Of a stretch of 18,631 bases of DNA, positions 1-7,226 are shown in pieces. Under the pieces are notes generated by a model that did no database searches, was not told where the DNA came from, and worked only from the letters and a program-made list of their open reading frames with translations. Numbering within the stretch: position 1 is the first letter of the stretch; each line of letters starts with the position of its first letter. Where the stretch lies: the NCBI GenBank assembly GCA_027348115.1, contig DAIEQA010000188.1, forward strand, positions 1-18,631. The letters run 5' to 3'. Position numbers and translations under genes: made by a program. Source of the DNA: Fen-1258 sp027348115. Its GTDB lineage: Bacteria; Bacteroidota; Ignavibacteria; Ignavibacteriales; Melioribacteraceae.

Positions 1-688
1 AAAAGTTGGGGCTATTGTTGAGAAACCTGATTTCTATTTATACTTAAGCGCGTATAAGAATTTGGAAATTCTCGGAAAAATTTCCGGCGCCGATACGTCG
101 CAGAAAAAGATAATGGAAATGCTCGAGCTCGTGGGGTTGGATAAAAGGTATAAGAGCAAAGTAAAAACTTTTTCTCACGGCATGAAGCAGCGTTTGGGAA
201 TCGCACAGGCCCTGCTACACGACCCCGAATTAATAATTCTTGATGAGCCGACTACCGGGTTGGACCCGCAGGGAATGAAAGAAATTCGCGACCTAATTGT
301 TTATTTGAGCAGCACGAAGAATAAAACAATATTTCTCTCGTCGCATATACTGCGCGAAGTTGAATTAATTGCTTCCCGCATGATTATTATAAGTAAAGGA
401 ACAACTCAGGTAGAAGGTACGGTAGACGAACTTCTGAAAAGCGATAAGGTGAGTGTATCTTTTGAAGTGGATAAACCGGGAGACGCTGTTTCCGAAATAA
501 ATTTATCGGCATGGAAAGACAAATTTGTTTCATCAAATAAAGATTCGCTTACTTTCGAGCTTGCCAAGAATGAAATCCCCGAGCTAAACAAATATTTGGT
601 TAAGAAAAATTTTGCCGTGAGCGCCGTTATCCCCGTTCGTTCGCTGGAAGATTTCTTTCTAAAAATAACAGAAGGGGGTGAAAAATGA
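1..688 (+). CDS. ABC transporter ATP-binding protein, 5'-truncated by window edge
   Basis: This is the C-terminal 228 residues or so of a BcrA/NatA-type ABC ATPase, which would power the membrane partner encoded next. The frame is open from base 2, so the gene starts outside the window; family members are about 300 residues, so roughly 70-80 residues including Walker A are missing. Visible parts are a Q-loop region IVEKPDFYLYLS near the start (Glu in place of Gln, common in this subfamily), the signature FSHGMKQRL (about 167-193), Walker B LIILDEP followed by TTGLDP (about 230-265), and the switch histidine in FLSSH (344-346). The last ~90 residues form the variable C-terminal extension. Its TGA overlaps the next ATG (ATGA), indicating translational coupling. 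The substrate cannot be told; bacitracin-type export, copper (Nos) and gliding systems use similar ATPases. The family is secure. Confidence 0.95.
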   Translation, partial: KVGAIVEKPDFYLYLSAYKNLEILGKISGADTSQKKIMEMLELVGLDKRYKSKVKTFSHGMKQRLGIAQALLHDPELIILDEPTTGLDPQGMKEIRDLIVYLSSTKNKTIFLSSHILREVELIASRMIIISKGTTQVEGTVDELLKSDKVSVSFEVDKPGDAVSEINLSAWKDKFVSSNKDSLTFELAKNEIPELNKYLVKKNFAVSAVIPVRSLEDFFLKITEGGEK

Positions 689-1521
689 TTACGCTGGTAT
701 GGCTTGAGCTACAAAAAATTTATAAAAAGTGGCGAACTTACATTGGCTTTATCGCCATCTTTCTTCTAACTACCGTGGTTCAAGTTTCGCTTTACTTTAC
801 GGGCGAGCATTACATAAAGGCCTTGACACGCGGTCTATCGGATTCGTTCATGATGTTCGGTAATTTATTCAACGGCTATCTAATCGCAAACCTTGTTCTC
901 CAGGGATTATTTATACACGTGCCGTTTCTTATTGTGCTTGTAGGCGGCGACCTTCTTGCAAGCGAAGCTACCGCCGGAACATATCGGATGCTTCTTACGC
1001 GTCCGTCATCCCGACTCCAGGTTGTAACGGCTAAGTTTATCGCGGGAATTATTTACACGCTCTCGATAATATTTTGGCTGGCCTTGTTAAGTCTGGGAGT
1101 AAGCATTCTTATTTTCGGAACCGGCGAACTGCTGACGGTGCGTTCACAGATAATAGTTTTTGCCGCTAATGATGTTCTGTGGCGATTCGGGTGCGCGTAT
1201 GCTTTTGCCGCGTTGAGTATGACAACAGTTATGGCTCTTTCATTTTTCTTTTCATCAATGGTTGAAAATGCCATCGGACCAATCGTAGCCACGATGGCGG
1301 TAATAATAGTATTCTTAATTCTGTCTTCCCTGCCGGTTGATATCTTTGTTACATTGCGTCCCTACTTTTTTACCACCCACATGGTTGAATGGTCGGCTTT
1401 CTTTAACGATCCGGTAGACATGAAAGAGATTGGAAATTCGGCGCTGGTTCTTTTGGCGCATATTGTCGGTTTGTATTTGATAACAACTTACATTTTTATA
1501 AAGAAAGATATTCTTAGTTAG
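685..1521 (+). CDS. ABC-2 type transporter permease
   Basis: This 278-residue inner-membrane protein is the permease partner of the preceding ATPase. Hydrophobic segments lie at about residues 18-38, 66-88, 116-146, 168-191, 194-215 and 253-272, giving a six-helix ABC-2 topology. The cytosolic stretch after the second helix (about 92-118, ASEATAGTYRMLLTRPSSR) matches the conserved loop of NosY/BcrB-like permeases, where the usual form is 'ASE...GT...LLTRP.SR'. The ATG overlaps the upstream stop by ATGA, and a strong Shine-Dalgarno (GGGGGTG) lies just before it, so the start is secure. The next gene begins 12 nt downstream with its own GGAG, so the three genes probably form one operon. The exported substrate is unknown. 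Confidence 0.93.
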   Translation: MITLVWLELQKIYKKWRTYIGFIAIFLLTTVVQVSLYFTGEHYIKALTRGLSDSFMMFGNLFNGYLIANLVLQGLFIHVPFLIVLVGGDLLASEATAGTYRMLLTRPSSRLQVVTAKFIAGIIYTLSIIFWLALLSLGVSILIFGTGELLTVRSQIIVFAANDVLWRFGCAYAFAALSMTTVMALSFFFSSMVENAIGPIVATMAVIIVFLILSSLPVDIFVTLRPYFFTTHMVEWSAFFNDPVDMKEIGNSALVLLAHIVGLYLITTYIFIKKDILS

Positions 1522-1533
1522 CATGGAGACGAA

Positions 1534-2223
1534 ATGAGAAAGACGATATTTTTGATACTGATTATTTTTACGGCAAGTTGCTTTGCGCAGGCAAAGAATC
1601 CTACAAAAATACTTGACGCCGTTAAACAAAAATTTGAAAAAATTCATGATTACCAGGTGGATGTTAATATCCATGTTGATGTGAATTTTATTAAGATGCC
1701 GGATAGAAAAGCAAAAATTTATTTCAAGCAGCCGGATAAAGTAAAATTCCAATCGGACGGTTTTGCGCTTCTGCCCAAGCAAGGATTTAATTTCTCGCCG
1801 GTTCAACTTTTAAAGGGAGATTACAATTCCATCTTTGTACGCACTGATAAAATCGACGGCAAAAAGCTCGACGTAATAAAAATAATTCCCAACAACGATA
1901 CCAGCGATGTGGTCCTTTCAACCTTGTGGGTAGATGAAACGGATAATGTAATTAATAAAGTAGAGACAGTTGGAAAAAAGAGCGGCAATATTTCAATCGA
2001 TTTTAAATACGGCGAAAATAAAACTCTCCCTTCCGAAGTGAAGTTTACTTTTAACTTCGGCGATGTAGCTGCCCAGCCAGCCGAACATGAAGGTCAAAAT
2101 AATGCCCCGGCTATGAAGCCGATGGGGCGAGGACCGATTAAAGGCACCGCGACCTTGACTTATACTAATTACAAAATCAACCAAGGAATAGCTGATAGTT
2201 TCTTCGCAGAGAAGAAAAAGTGA
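1534..2223 (+). CDS. secreted LolA/LolB-fold-like outer-membrane lipoprotein-sorting family protein
   Basis: This 229-residue exported protein has an N-terminal signal peptide (MRKTIFLILIIFTASCFAQ) with probable cleavage after CFA. The cysteine lies in a poor lipobox, so signal peptidase I processing is more likely than lipidation. The mature part opens with ILDAVKQKFEKIHDYQVDV, then beta-rich segments on dehydrated sugar-free 'KQPDKVKF' style strands, and closes with GTATLTYTNYKIN before a lysine tail. This resembles the LolA/LolB/RseB fold seen in 'outer membrane lipoprotein-sorting' proteins of Bacteroidota. Members of this fold bind lipid or acyl groups in a half-barrel in the periplasm. 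GGAG at 1525-1528 supports the start. Co-transcription with the ABC pair suggests joint work in envelope or lipid export, which is inference. Family assignment is moderate because no single motif decides it. Confidence 0.7.
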   Translation: MRKTIFLILIIFTASCFAQAKNPTKILDAVKQKFEKIHDYQVDVNIHVDVNFIKMPDRKAKIYFKQPDKVKFQSDGFALLPKQGFNFSPVQLLKGDYNSIFVRTDKIDGKKLDVIKIIPNNDTSDVVLSTLWVDETDNVINKVETVGKKSGNISIDFKYGENKTLPSEVKFTFNFGDVAAQPAEHEGQNNAPAMKPMGRGPIKGTATLTYTNYKINQGIADSFFAEKKK

Positions 2224-2333
2224 AGTAAAAAAATTTACATTGCAATATTTTGAAGATCAATTTATTTTAATCCCGTAATTAACAATTCATATTTAAAGGA
2301 TAAGTATAGAAAAAACATTACGGTAGAATTACA

Positions 2334-2357
2334 CCGACCGGTTATTATTCCGGCCGG
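2334..2357 (+). other. GC-rich stem-loop in the leader of the beta-barrel gene
   Basis: CCGACCGG (2334-2341) and CCGGCCGG (2350-2357) can pair as an 8-bp stem with one A-C mismatch around the 8-nt loop TTATTATT. It stands out in AT-rich surroundings and ends 28 nt before the ATG at 2386. It has no following T-run, so it is a poor intrinsic terminator. It may be an RNA hairpin in the leader or a DNA-binding site. The role is unknown. Confidence 0.45.
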
Positions 2358-2385
2358 GAATTAATTATTAACCAAGGGGCTTAAA

Positions 2386-2964
2386 ATGAAATTGATAAGC
2401 AAAGCGTTTTTTCTGATCCTTGTTTTATCTTCCGTCGTATTTTCTCAAAATAATCTTTTAATCTCGGGCAGACTCGGAATCATAAAATCTTACGGTACAG
2501 CCGAAGGTTTTGAGATCAGCGCGAAGCGAATGATTACAAACAATTTCCTGTTTCAATTTACTGCCGGTTATTACTCGTGGAGCGACTCAAGGGATTTGAA
2601 TAGAATGAGCTTGGGCCGGGTTTCAAACAACGTCACAAAAAAAGAGATGGATAATTTAATCCCGGTGAAAGTCGGGTTTTCTTATTTATTCGGAGATCAA
2701 ACTTCGCGGCCGTTTCTTTCTATCGAATGGGCAGTTAACAGAGCCAATTTAAATTATTATGAATCGCCCAACATTCTTACGAACTGGAGCTATGTCCCAA
2801 CCAACAAGTATTCGCAATCTACATTATATGTTTCAATGGGATTCAGCATGGGGTACGTGTTTTCTCTTGTAGAGAATATGAATTTATTAACCGGAGTGTT
2901 TTATCAAACAGGAAGCGGTCTTACTTACAACGGTTTGATTGCCGGCTTTGAGTATGATTTGTAA
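2386..2964 (+). CDS. small outer-membrane beta-barrel-like protein, hypothetical
   Basis: This is a 192-residue protein with a clear signal peptide (MKLISKAFFLILVLSSVVFSQ, cleavage near residue 21). The mature part is dominated by alternating polar and hydrophobic strands rich in Tyr, Phe, Ser and Gly, for example FLFQFTAGYYSW, KVGFSYLFG and LYVSMGFSMGYVFSL. It ends in the short strand LIAGFEYDL, as in small eight-stranded outer-membrane barrels. I do not recognise a specific family. The AGGGG Shine-Dalgarno just before the ATG fixes the start. It stands alone: 162 nt separate it from the gene before, and it converges with the YceI gene 26 nt downstream. The function is unknown; placement in the outer membrane is inferred from composition. 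Confidence 0.72.
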   Translation: MKLISKAFFLILVLSSVVFSQNNLLISGRLGIIKSYGTAEGFEISAKRMITNNFLFQFTAGYYSWSDSRDLNRMSLGRVSNNVTKKEMDNLIPVKVGFSYLFGDQTSRPFLSIEWAVNRANLNYYESPNILTNWSYVPTNKYSQSTLYVSMGFSMGYVFSLVENMNLLTGVFYQTGSGLTYNGLIAGFEYDL

Positions 2965-2990
2965 TTTTTAGATGACGTAATTGCCGGATC

Positions 2991-3629
2991 TTATATTTTG
3001 TTGGACCCGACAATATTGACTTTTACATCAACATTTTCGGCAACCTTGCTGCCTATAACGTCGTTGTCAATGTTGTAATCCGAAAGCTTGACATTAAATT
3101 TTGCATGGACGCCCAGCAAATCTCCCGGAGCTCTTGTGCGTGTCTGATCGTTCTCATCAAGATATGTCGCTTCGGCGTCCACGGTAATTTGTTTTGTAAC
3201 CCCGTGGAGCGTAAAATTACCGGTAACCTTAAATTCAAGCTTGTTGTCGGCAGTCTGTTTTAAATCGGAAACGGATTTTATTTCAAAAGTAATATCCGGG
3301 TATTTGGATGCGTTCAGCCAGTTTGCGCTTTGCAGATGATGGTTTCTTAGTTCGATGCCGGTATTAATTGACGCAACCTTAACAATTATTTTGCCCTTCA
3401 GTGTTTTGGCAAAATTATTAACATCGAAGCTTAGCGAGCCGCTGATTGCGTTTGCTGTACCAGTAAAATCTTCAAGCGGGGTCGAACTCGAAAATGCTGC
3501 CTGATTCCTGCCGAGTTTATCCTCGAAGTTAAATGTCTGGGTTCCTTTGGCTTTTACTTTGAAACTCTGCGGGAAGACGGATGCGGCAGAAATGAATAAA
3601 ACGGTAAGCAGAACAAGCATATATTTCAT
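2991..3629 (-). CDS. YceI family periplasmic lipid-binding-like protein
   Basis: This 212-residue exported protein begins with the signal peptide MKYMLVLLTVLFISAASVFP. It matches the YceI family, a lipocalin-like barrel known to bind polyisoprenoid or similar lipids. The diagnostic stretch is INTGIELRNHHLQSANWLN followed by KYPDITFEI, equivalent to the usual 'T.n..RD.HL...fld...YP.I.F' signature. Later blocks VTGNFTLHGVTKQITVD and GVHAKFNVKLSDYNID correspond to the second half of the barrel, so the domain is complete. GGAG upstream of the ATG supports the start. A small membrane protein gene lies 38 nt upstream on the same strand, so the two are probably co-transcribed. Some YceI proteins work with cytochrome b561-type partners, but none is seen here. 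Confidence 0.9.
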   Translation of the reverse strand: MKYMLVLLTVLFISAASVFPQSFKVKAKGTQTFNFEDKLGRNQAAFSSSTPLEDFTGTANAISGSLSFDVNNFAKTLKGKIIVKVASINTGIELRNHHLQSANWLNASKYPDITFEIKSVSDLKQTADNKLEFKVTGNFTLHGVTKQITVDAEATYLDENDQTRTRAPGDLLGVHAKFNVKLSDYNIDNDVIGSKVAENVDVKVNIVGSNKI

Positions 3630-3667
3630 CTTTACTCCGGGAATTTTAAATCGTAACCAAAATATTC

Positions 3668-3943
3668 CTAAGAAAGTTCAGAAGGATTTTTTTTGGTACG
3701 AAATAGAAATATCAGCGCTACAGAGATTACCGCGGTGATGCCGCTTATTAAAAGACTAAGATCGAGTCCCCAGACAAACTTATTTACCCATTGTCGTTCG
3801 TTCCAGCCGAACAGGGGATCCTTTTTTTCAACCAGCACTTGTGTCTTGGTAAATATTTCACCGCCGTATAGAAGCCAAACAATTAAGGAAGCTACGACAA
3901 TTGCGAGCGCAAAATAAATTACTCTTTTCTGTTTTTTATTCAT
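3668..3943 (-). CDS. small two-helix membrane protein, hypothetical
   Basis: This 91-residue protein has two hydrophobic segments: one near the N-terminus (VIYFALAIVVASLIVWLLYGG) and one near the C-terminus (LLISGITAVISVALIFLF). Between them is a polar loop with NERQWVNKFVWGL, and the end is basic (RTKKNPSELS), so both termini are probably cytosolic. The frame extends upstream to 3979, but I chose the internal Met at 3943 because AAGGA lies about 9 nt before it. The 12 extra residues upstream would add nothing recognisable. It is 38 nt upstream of the YceI gene on the same strand, which suggests an operon and a membrane role linked to YceI. I do not recognise the family. Confidence 0.65.
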   Translation of the reverse strand: MNKKQKRVIYFALAIVVASLIVWLLYGGEIFTKTQVLVEKKDPLFGWNERQWVNKFVWGLDLSLLISGITAVISVALIFLFRTKKNPSELS

Positions 3944-4015
3944 ATCAAGATTCCTTAATGATATCAATGCTAATAACAACTTAACAAGTGTTTCAGTTCA
4001 AAGGCGGTGTTTAAA

Positions 4016-4046
4016 TTGAATCTGACTCATAAATGATTTAATTTTT
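4016..4046 (+). promoter_or_regulatory. candidate Bacteroidota-type promoter for sucC
   Basis: TTG (4016-4018) is followed after 20 nt by TAATTTTT (4039-4046), one base off the Bacteroidota -7 consensus TAnnTTTG at the expected spacing. It would give a leader of about 45 nt before the sucC ATG. The region is AT-rich, so a chance match is quite possible. Confidence 0.28.
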
Positions 4047-4097
4047 CACACAATAACTAATTATTTTTTTTGCTGTTAAAAATTTAAAAGGTCATTT

Positions 4098-5324
4098 ATG
4101 AAAATACACGAGTATCAAGCCAAGGAAACTTTGAAAAAGTACGGGGTTCCGGTTCAGGATGGAATAGCCATAAAAGAAATTACTGAATTTGATTTTGCTA
4201 TAGCCGAACTTAAATCCCGCGTAATAAATCAATTCGTTGTAAAATCTCAGATACACGCCGGCGGAAGAGGTAAAGGAAAAATTTACAATCCGGAAAACAA
4301 GAATGAATTAATTCTTGAAGGCGGAGTAAAATTTACGACTTCTGTGGAAAAGGCAAAAGAATACGCTTCTAAAATGCTTGGTAATCTTTTGGTTACGCAC
4401 CAAACCGGACCGGAAGGAAAAATCGTAAAGACTCTTTTTATAACGGAAGGATTGGATTATAAAAAAGAACTTTACCTCGGCATTCTTCTCGATCGAAATG
4501 TATCGATGAATGTTATTATGGCATCCACCGAGGGCGGAGTTGAAATTGAAAAAGTTGCCGAAGAGACTCCCGAAAAAATAATTAAGGAATGGATCGAACC
4601 ATCGGTAGGTTTGCAATCGTACCAGGCACGGAACCTGGCGTTCGGCTTAGGGCTTCAGGGAGAAGCTTTCAAGAGTTTCCAGAGCTTCATTAAAAAACTG
4701 TACAAAGCTTACGAAGAAACAGACGCCTCATTACTGGAAATCAATCCCCTAATAGTAACCAACGACGAAAAAATAGTAGCCCTCGACGCTAAGATGAATT
4801 TTGACGACAACGCTTTATATCGCCATCTCGATATAGTTGCCTACCGAGATTTAGCTGAAGAAGATCCTCTCGAAATAGAGGCTTCAAAGTACAATCTGAA
4901 TTATATCAAACTCGACGGCAATGTAGGGTGCATGGTAAACGGCGCCGGCTTGGCTATGGCCACAATGGATATTATAAAACTTGCCGGGGGTGAGCCCGCA
5001 AACTTTTTAGACGTTGGCGGCGGAGCTAATAAAGAGACAGTTGCAAACGGATTTAGAATAATTCTGTCGGATAAAAATGTTAAAGCAATTCTAATAAATA
5101 TTTTCGGCGGCATCGTTCGCTGCGATAGAGTGGCTCAAGGAGTTATAGACGCGGTTAAAGAAAGATCCGTTCAGGTTCCTGTTGTGGTTCGCCTGGAAGG
5201 TACAAATGCAATTGAAGCAAAGGAATTGCTCGAAAATTCCGGTTTAAACTTTGAAGTGGCTACAAGTCTTCAGGAGGCGGCCCAAAAAGTTACATCGGTT
5301 TTATCCATTGAAACTGTTGCCTAA
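4098..5324 (+). CDS. sucC: succinyl-CoA ligase (ADP-forming) subunit beta
   Basis: SucC forms, with SucD, the TCA-cycle enzyme that converts succinyl-CoA, ADP or GDP and phosphate to succinate, CoA and ATP or GTP. The 408-residue product is slightly longer than the usual ~390. The N-terminal ATP-grasp domain shows VKSQIHAGGRGKG (48-60) and ASTEGGVEIEKVAEETPEKI (142-161). Mg-binding residues are Asn216 in LEINPLIV and Asp230 in LDAKMNFDD. The C-terminal ligase domain carries GCMVNGAGLAMATMD, NFLDVGGGA, INIFGGIVRCD and RLEGTN, all well conserved, so the enzyme should be active. AAAGG precedes the ATG. No sucD follows, so the alpha subunit must be encoded elsewhere. A short unknown gene follows after 87 nt that contain a hairpin. 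Confidence 0.97.
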   Translation: MKIHEYQAKETLKKYGVPVQDGIAIKEITEFDFAIAELKSRVINQFVVKSQIHAGGRGKGKIYNPENKNELILEGGVKFTTSVEKAKEYASKMLGNLLVTHQTGPEGKIVKTLFITEGLDYKKELYLGILLDRNVSMNVIMASTEGGVEIEKVAEETPEKIIKEWIEPSVGLQSYQARNLAFGLGLQGEAFKSFQSFIKKLYKAYEETDASLLEINPLIVTNDEKIVALDAKMNFDDNALYRHLDIVAYRDLAEEDPLEIEASKYNLNYIKLDGNVGCMVNGAGLAMATMDIIKLAGGEPANFLDVGGGANKETVANGFRIILSDKNVKAILINIFGGIVRCDRVAQGVIDAVKERSVQVPVVVRLEGTNAIEAKELLENSGLNFEVATSLQEAAQKVTSVLSIETVA

Positions 5325-5344
5325 TAAGATATGTTTAAGAGATG

Positions 5345-5382
5345 CCGGCCGGACAATTTTCCGGGTGAAAGTTTCCGGCTGG
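5345..5382 (+). other. GC-rich stem-loop between sucC and the next gene
   Basis: CCGGCCGG (5345-5352) pairs with CCGGCTGG (5375-5382) over 8 bp with one G-U pair and a 22-nt loop. The loop holds another CCGGG that could pair alternatively with the left arm. It lies 21-58 nt after the sucC stop. There is no T-run, so it is not a standard terminator; an mRNA-processing or stability hairpin within the sucC transcript is possible. The left arm is the same CCGGCCGG found in the hairpin at 2334-2357. Confidence 0.45.
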
Positions 5383-5411
5383 TAGAATGAAATTAAGCGG
5401 TTGATAAGTAT

Positions 5412-5783
5412 ATGATAGAAATAAAAATTACGGTTGACGCTGCGCTGGGTCTTCTTCTTGAGCGTATGAAATTCGAACTGCTGATCCGTCAGAAAAGCGG
5501 GCTTATATCCGATGGGTATAGGTTGGAAAATCTTTCCTATAAAGAACTCAAAAGTATAGTTGAATTTGCCGTTTTTGATACAATCTTTCTTCTTCCTGTC
5601 GAGATAATTTGCAACGAAACAAATCTTGCTCAAATAGTCGGCGGTGCGGTAAGAGCTTTATCAAAAGTTTTGCACAGGGAAGAATTTCAGCTCTACTCTC
5701 AAAACGATGCTGCAAAAATCATTTCGCTTATCAGAAATTACTTTGAGAAAAATCTTTCCGAGTCTGCTTTAAATCAGAACTAA
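5412..5783 (+). CDS. hypothetical 123-residue protein downstream of sucC
   Basis: I do not recognise this protein. It is 123 residues long, without a signal peptide. It has a predicted mixed alpha/beta makeup with a hydrophobic centre (about residues 46-64, KSIVEFAVFDTIFLLPVEI), too interrupted by charge to be a clear membrane helix. A helical C-terminal half follows (about 73-118). The ATG at 5412 has only a weak upstream GATAAG and no good Shine-Dalgarno, but an in-frame stop at 5394-5396 prevents any meaningful extension. The next in-frame Met is residue 19. It lies 87 nt after sucC on the same strand and may be co-transcribed. Codon use resembles its neighbours, and no longer ORF competes on the other strand, which supports it as a real gene. 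Confidence 0.6.
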   Translation: MIEIKITVDAALGLLLERMKFELLIRQKSGLISDGYRLENLSYKELKSIVEFAVFDTIFLLPVEIICNETNLAQIVGGAVRALSKVLHREEFQLYSQNDAAKIISLIRNYFEKNLSESALNQN

Positions 5784-5825
5784 TCCTTTCCTAAAATTAC
5801 TTAATGCAAGTTTATTAACGATAAA

Positions 5826-5857
5826 TTGGCTGAAAAGGGAGATTTTTTTTATCTTTA
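5826..5857 (+). promoter_or_regulatory. weak candidate promoter for the galactokinase-like gene
   Basis: TTG (5826-5828) and TATCTTTA (5850-5857) are spaced 21 nt apart and resemble the Bacteroidota TTG/TAnnTTTG pair with one mismatch. The segment lies in the 137-nt gap before the gene that starts at 5921. The run of eight T at 5843-5850 makes chance similarity likely. Confidence 0.22.
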
Positions 5858-5920
5858 ATAAGACATTTTCATGCTTTGCTCTGTTTAAATACTAAAACTG
5901 ATTTTGCGGAGATAATCGAT

Positions 5921-7126
5921 ATGATAGGCAACGGCGGTAATCAGAATATCTTAAAAGTCGTTAAGTTGTTCGAAACCATCTACGGAGACACTTCCGGGGC
6001 TGTACTAAACATTAGCCCGGCAAGTTTAATGCTGTTGGGCGACCACACCCATTATAATGAAGGAATCTTAATTTCCGCTTGCGTCGACCGCTATTGGATT
6101 TTTCTGATCAAAAAAAGAAAGGATAAAGAAATCAATATATTAGCTGCCGACTCGAGCGAGATAATAAATTTTTCGCTGCTCAATATAGACGGCGTCAACA
6201 AGGATTCCTTTCGACTGCTTAAGGGTATAATAAAAAACTTAAAAGAAGAAGACCTTCTCGATTTCGGTTTCGATTGCGTCGTTTTCTCGAACGTGCCCGA
6301 GAATCTCGGTCTTGGTTCAAATGCGGCAAGACAGGTCGGGTTTTTAAATACAATTCGAAAATTATACAGCATCGATATAGATGATAAAAAGCTGCTGGAT
6401 ATTGTCTTTAAGAATGAACTGAGTCTCATCGGTAAAATTTCCAACATGGCCCATCATTATGCGGTTCAGTACGGAAAAGAAAATAAATTGTTTGTTATGG
6501 ATTTGCGGACGAAAGAGCATAAAACCGTTTCTCTTCACGAAGAAAATTACAGCATAGTAATTTGCGATACCGGTCAAAAAATTCTTGAACCGCAGAAAAT
6601 TTGCAACGAGCGGATTGAAGAATGCGAAATAGGCGTTAAAGGACTGCGCTTGTACATTTGGGGAATCAAAAATTTGCGCGATGTTGAATCCGACTTTTTG
6701 CTGCGGCATTATCACATGCTGCCCAAAAGAATTTTTAGCCGCGTACTTTATAACGTAAACGAAAGGCAGCGAACAGAGGAAGCAATTAAATTTCTCCGAA
6801 AAAAATCGATTGAAGAATTCGGCAGTCTAATTACAAGGTCGCACTGGAGTTTAAATGAGGATTACGATCTCCCGTATGAAGAAAGTAATTTCCTGGTCAG
6901 CGAAGCTTCTAAAATCGAAGGGGTAATCGGCTCCAAAATGATAAGTTGCTCGCCAATCAAGAGCACGTTTCATATTGTAAGAAACGATAAAATCGAAAAC
7001 TTCGCAAATGTTATTAAAGCGTCTTACGGTAAAAAATATAATTCGACGCTTAACACCGTGGTGCTTAAACTCACAAACGGGGTAAAAAAAATATCGTATA
7101 AAGAATTTGAGTTTAGTAATCAGTAA
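5921..7126 (+). CDS. galactokinase-family (GHMP) protein lacking catalytic residues; probable pseudoenzyme
   Basis: The 401-residue product follows galactokinase architecture over its full length: a signature-like SPASLMLLGDHTHYN (32-46), GHMP motif 2-like NVPENLGLGSNAA (124-136), NERIEECEIGVKGL (229-242, matching 'N.RR.EC..AV..L'), SLNEDYDLP (310-318, matching 'SL..DYEVS'), and motif 3-like GSKMISCSP (337-345). Galactokinase normally phosphorylates galactose with ATP. Key residues are replaced here. The catalytic Arg of 'PGRVNLIGEHTDYN' aligns with Ser36, the galactose-binding Asp with His44, the catalytic Asp of 'MDQF' falls at about Ala177, and the glycine-rich motif 3 is lost. Galactokinase activity is therefore unlikely. 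A regulatory sensor like yeast Gal3, or a different substrate, is possible. I chose the start at 5921 because GCGGAG lies 9 nt before it; the frame stays open upstream to 5876 without a ribosome site. Confidence 0.85.
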   Translation: MIGNGGNQNILKVVKLFETIYGDTSGAVLNISPASLMLLGDHTHYNEGILISACVDRYWIFLIKKRKDKEINILAADSSEIINFSLLNIDGVNKDSFRLLKGIIKNLKEEDLLDFGFDCVVFSNVPENLGLGSNAARQVGFLNTIRKLYSIDIDDKKLLDIVFKNELSLIGKISNMAHHYAVQYGKENKLFVMDLRTKEHKTVSLHEENYSIVICDTGQKILEPQKICNERIEECEIGVKGLRLYIWGIKNLRDVESDFLLRHYHMLPKRIFSRVLYNVNERQRTEEAIKFLRKKSIEEFGSLITRSHWSLNEDYDLPYEESNFLVSEASKIEGVIGSKMISCSPIKSTFHIVRNDKIENFANVIKASYGKKYNSTLNTVVLKLTNGVKKISYKEFEFSNQ

Positions 7127-7158
7127 AAAACAAACATTCCGGTCGACAAAAATCTCTT

Positions 7159-7198
7159 GTTGAATTTCAACTTGATTTTCACTTTTGTTAGATATACA
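7159..7198 (+). promoter_or_regulatory. palindrome and weak promoter-like element before the TPR gene
   Basis: A perfect 13-nt inverted repeat GTTGAA-T-TTCAAC (7159-7171) directly precedes TTGATT (7172-7177) and, 15 nt later, TATACA (7193-7198), which resemble -35 and -10 boxes with short spacing. The arrangement could be an operator plus promoter for the gene that starts at 7227. Spacing is suboptimal, so support is modest. Confidence 0.3.
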
Positions 7199-7226
7199 TT
7201 TTCCGGCGAATTAAGCGGGAGTATTA

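Noticed and set aside
1315..1806. A 163-codon minus-strand frame across the permease and LolA-like genes
   Set aside because: It spans the junction of two well-supported plus-strand genes, and its protein is low-complexity with no domain, so it is a shadow.
2224..2385. The hairpin at 2334-2357 as terminator of the upstream ABC operon
   Set aside because: It lies over 110 nt from the stop and has no T-run after it, so it is not supported as an intrinsic terminator.
5843..5856. The T-rich stretch before the galactokinase-like gene as a terminator tail
   Set aside because: No stem-forming inverted repeat precedes it.
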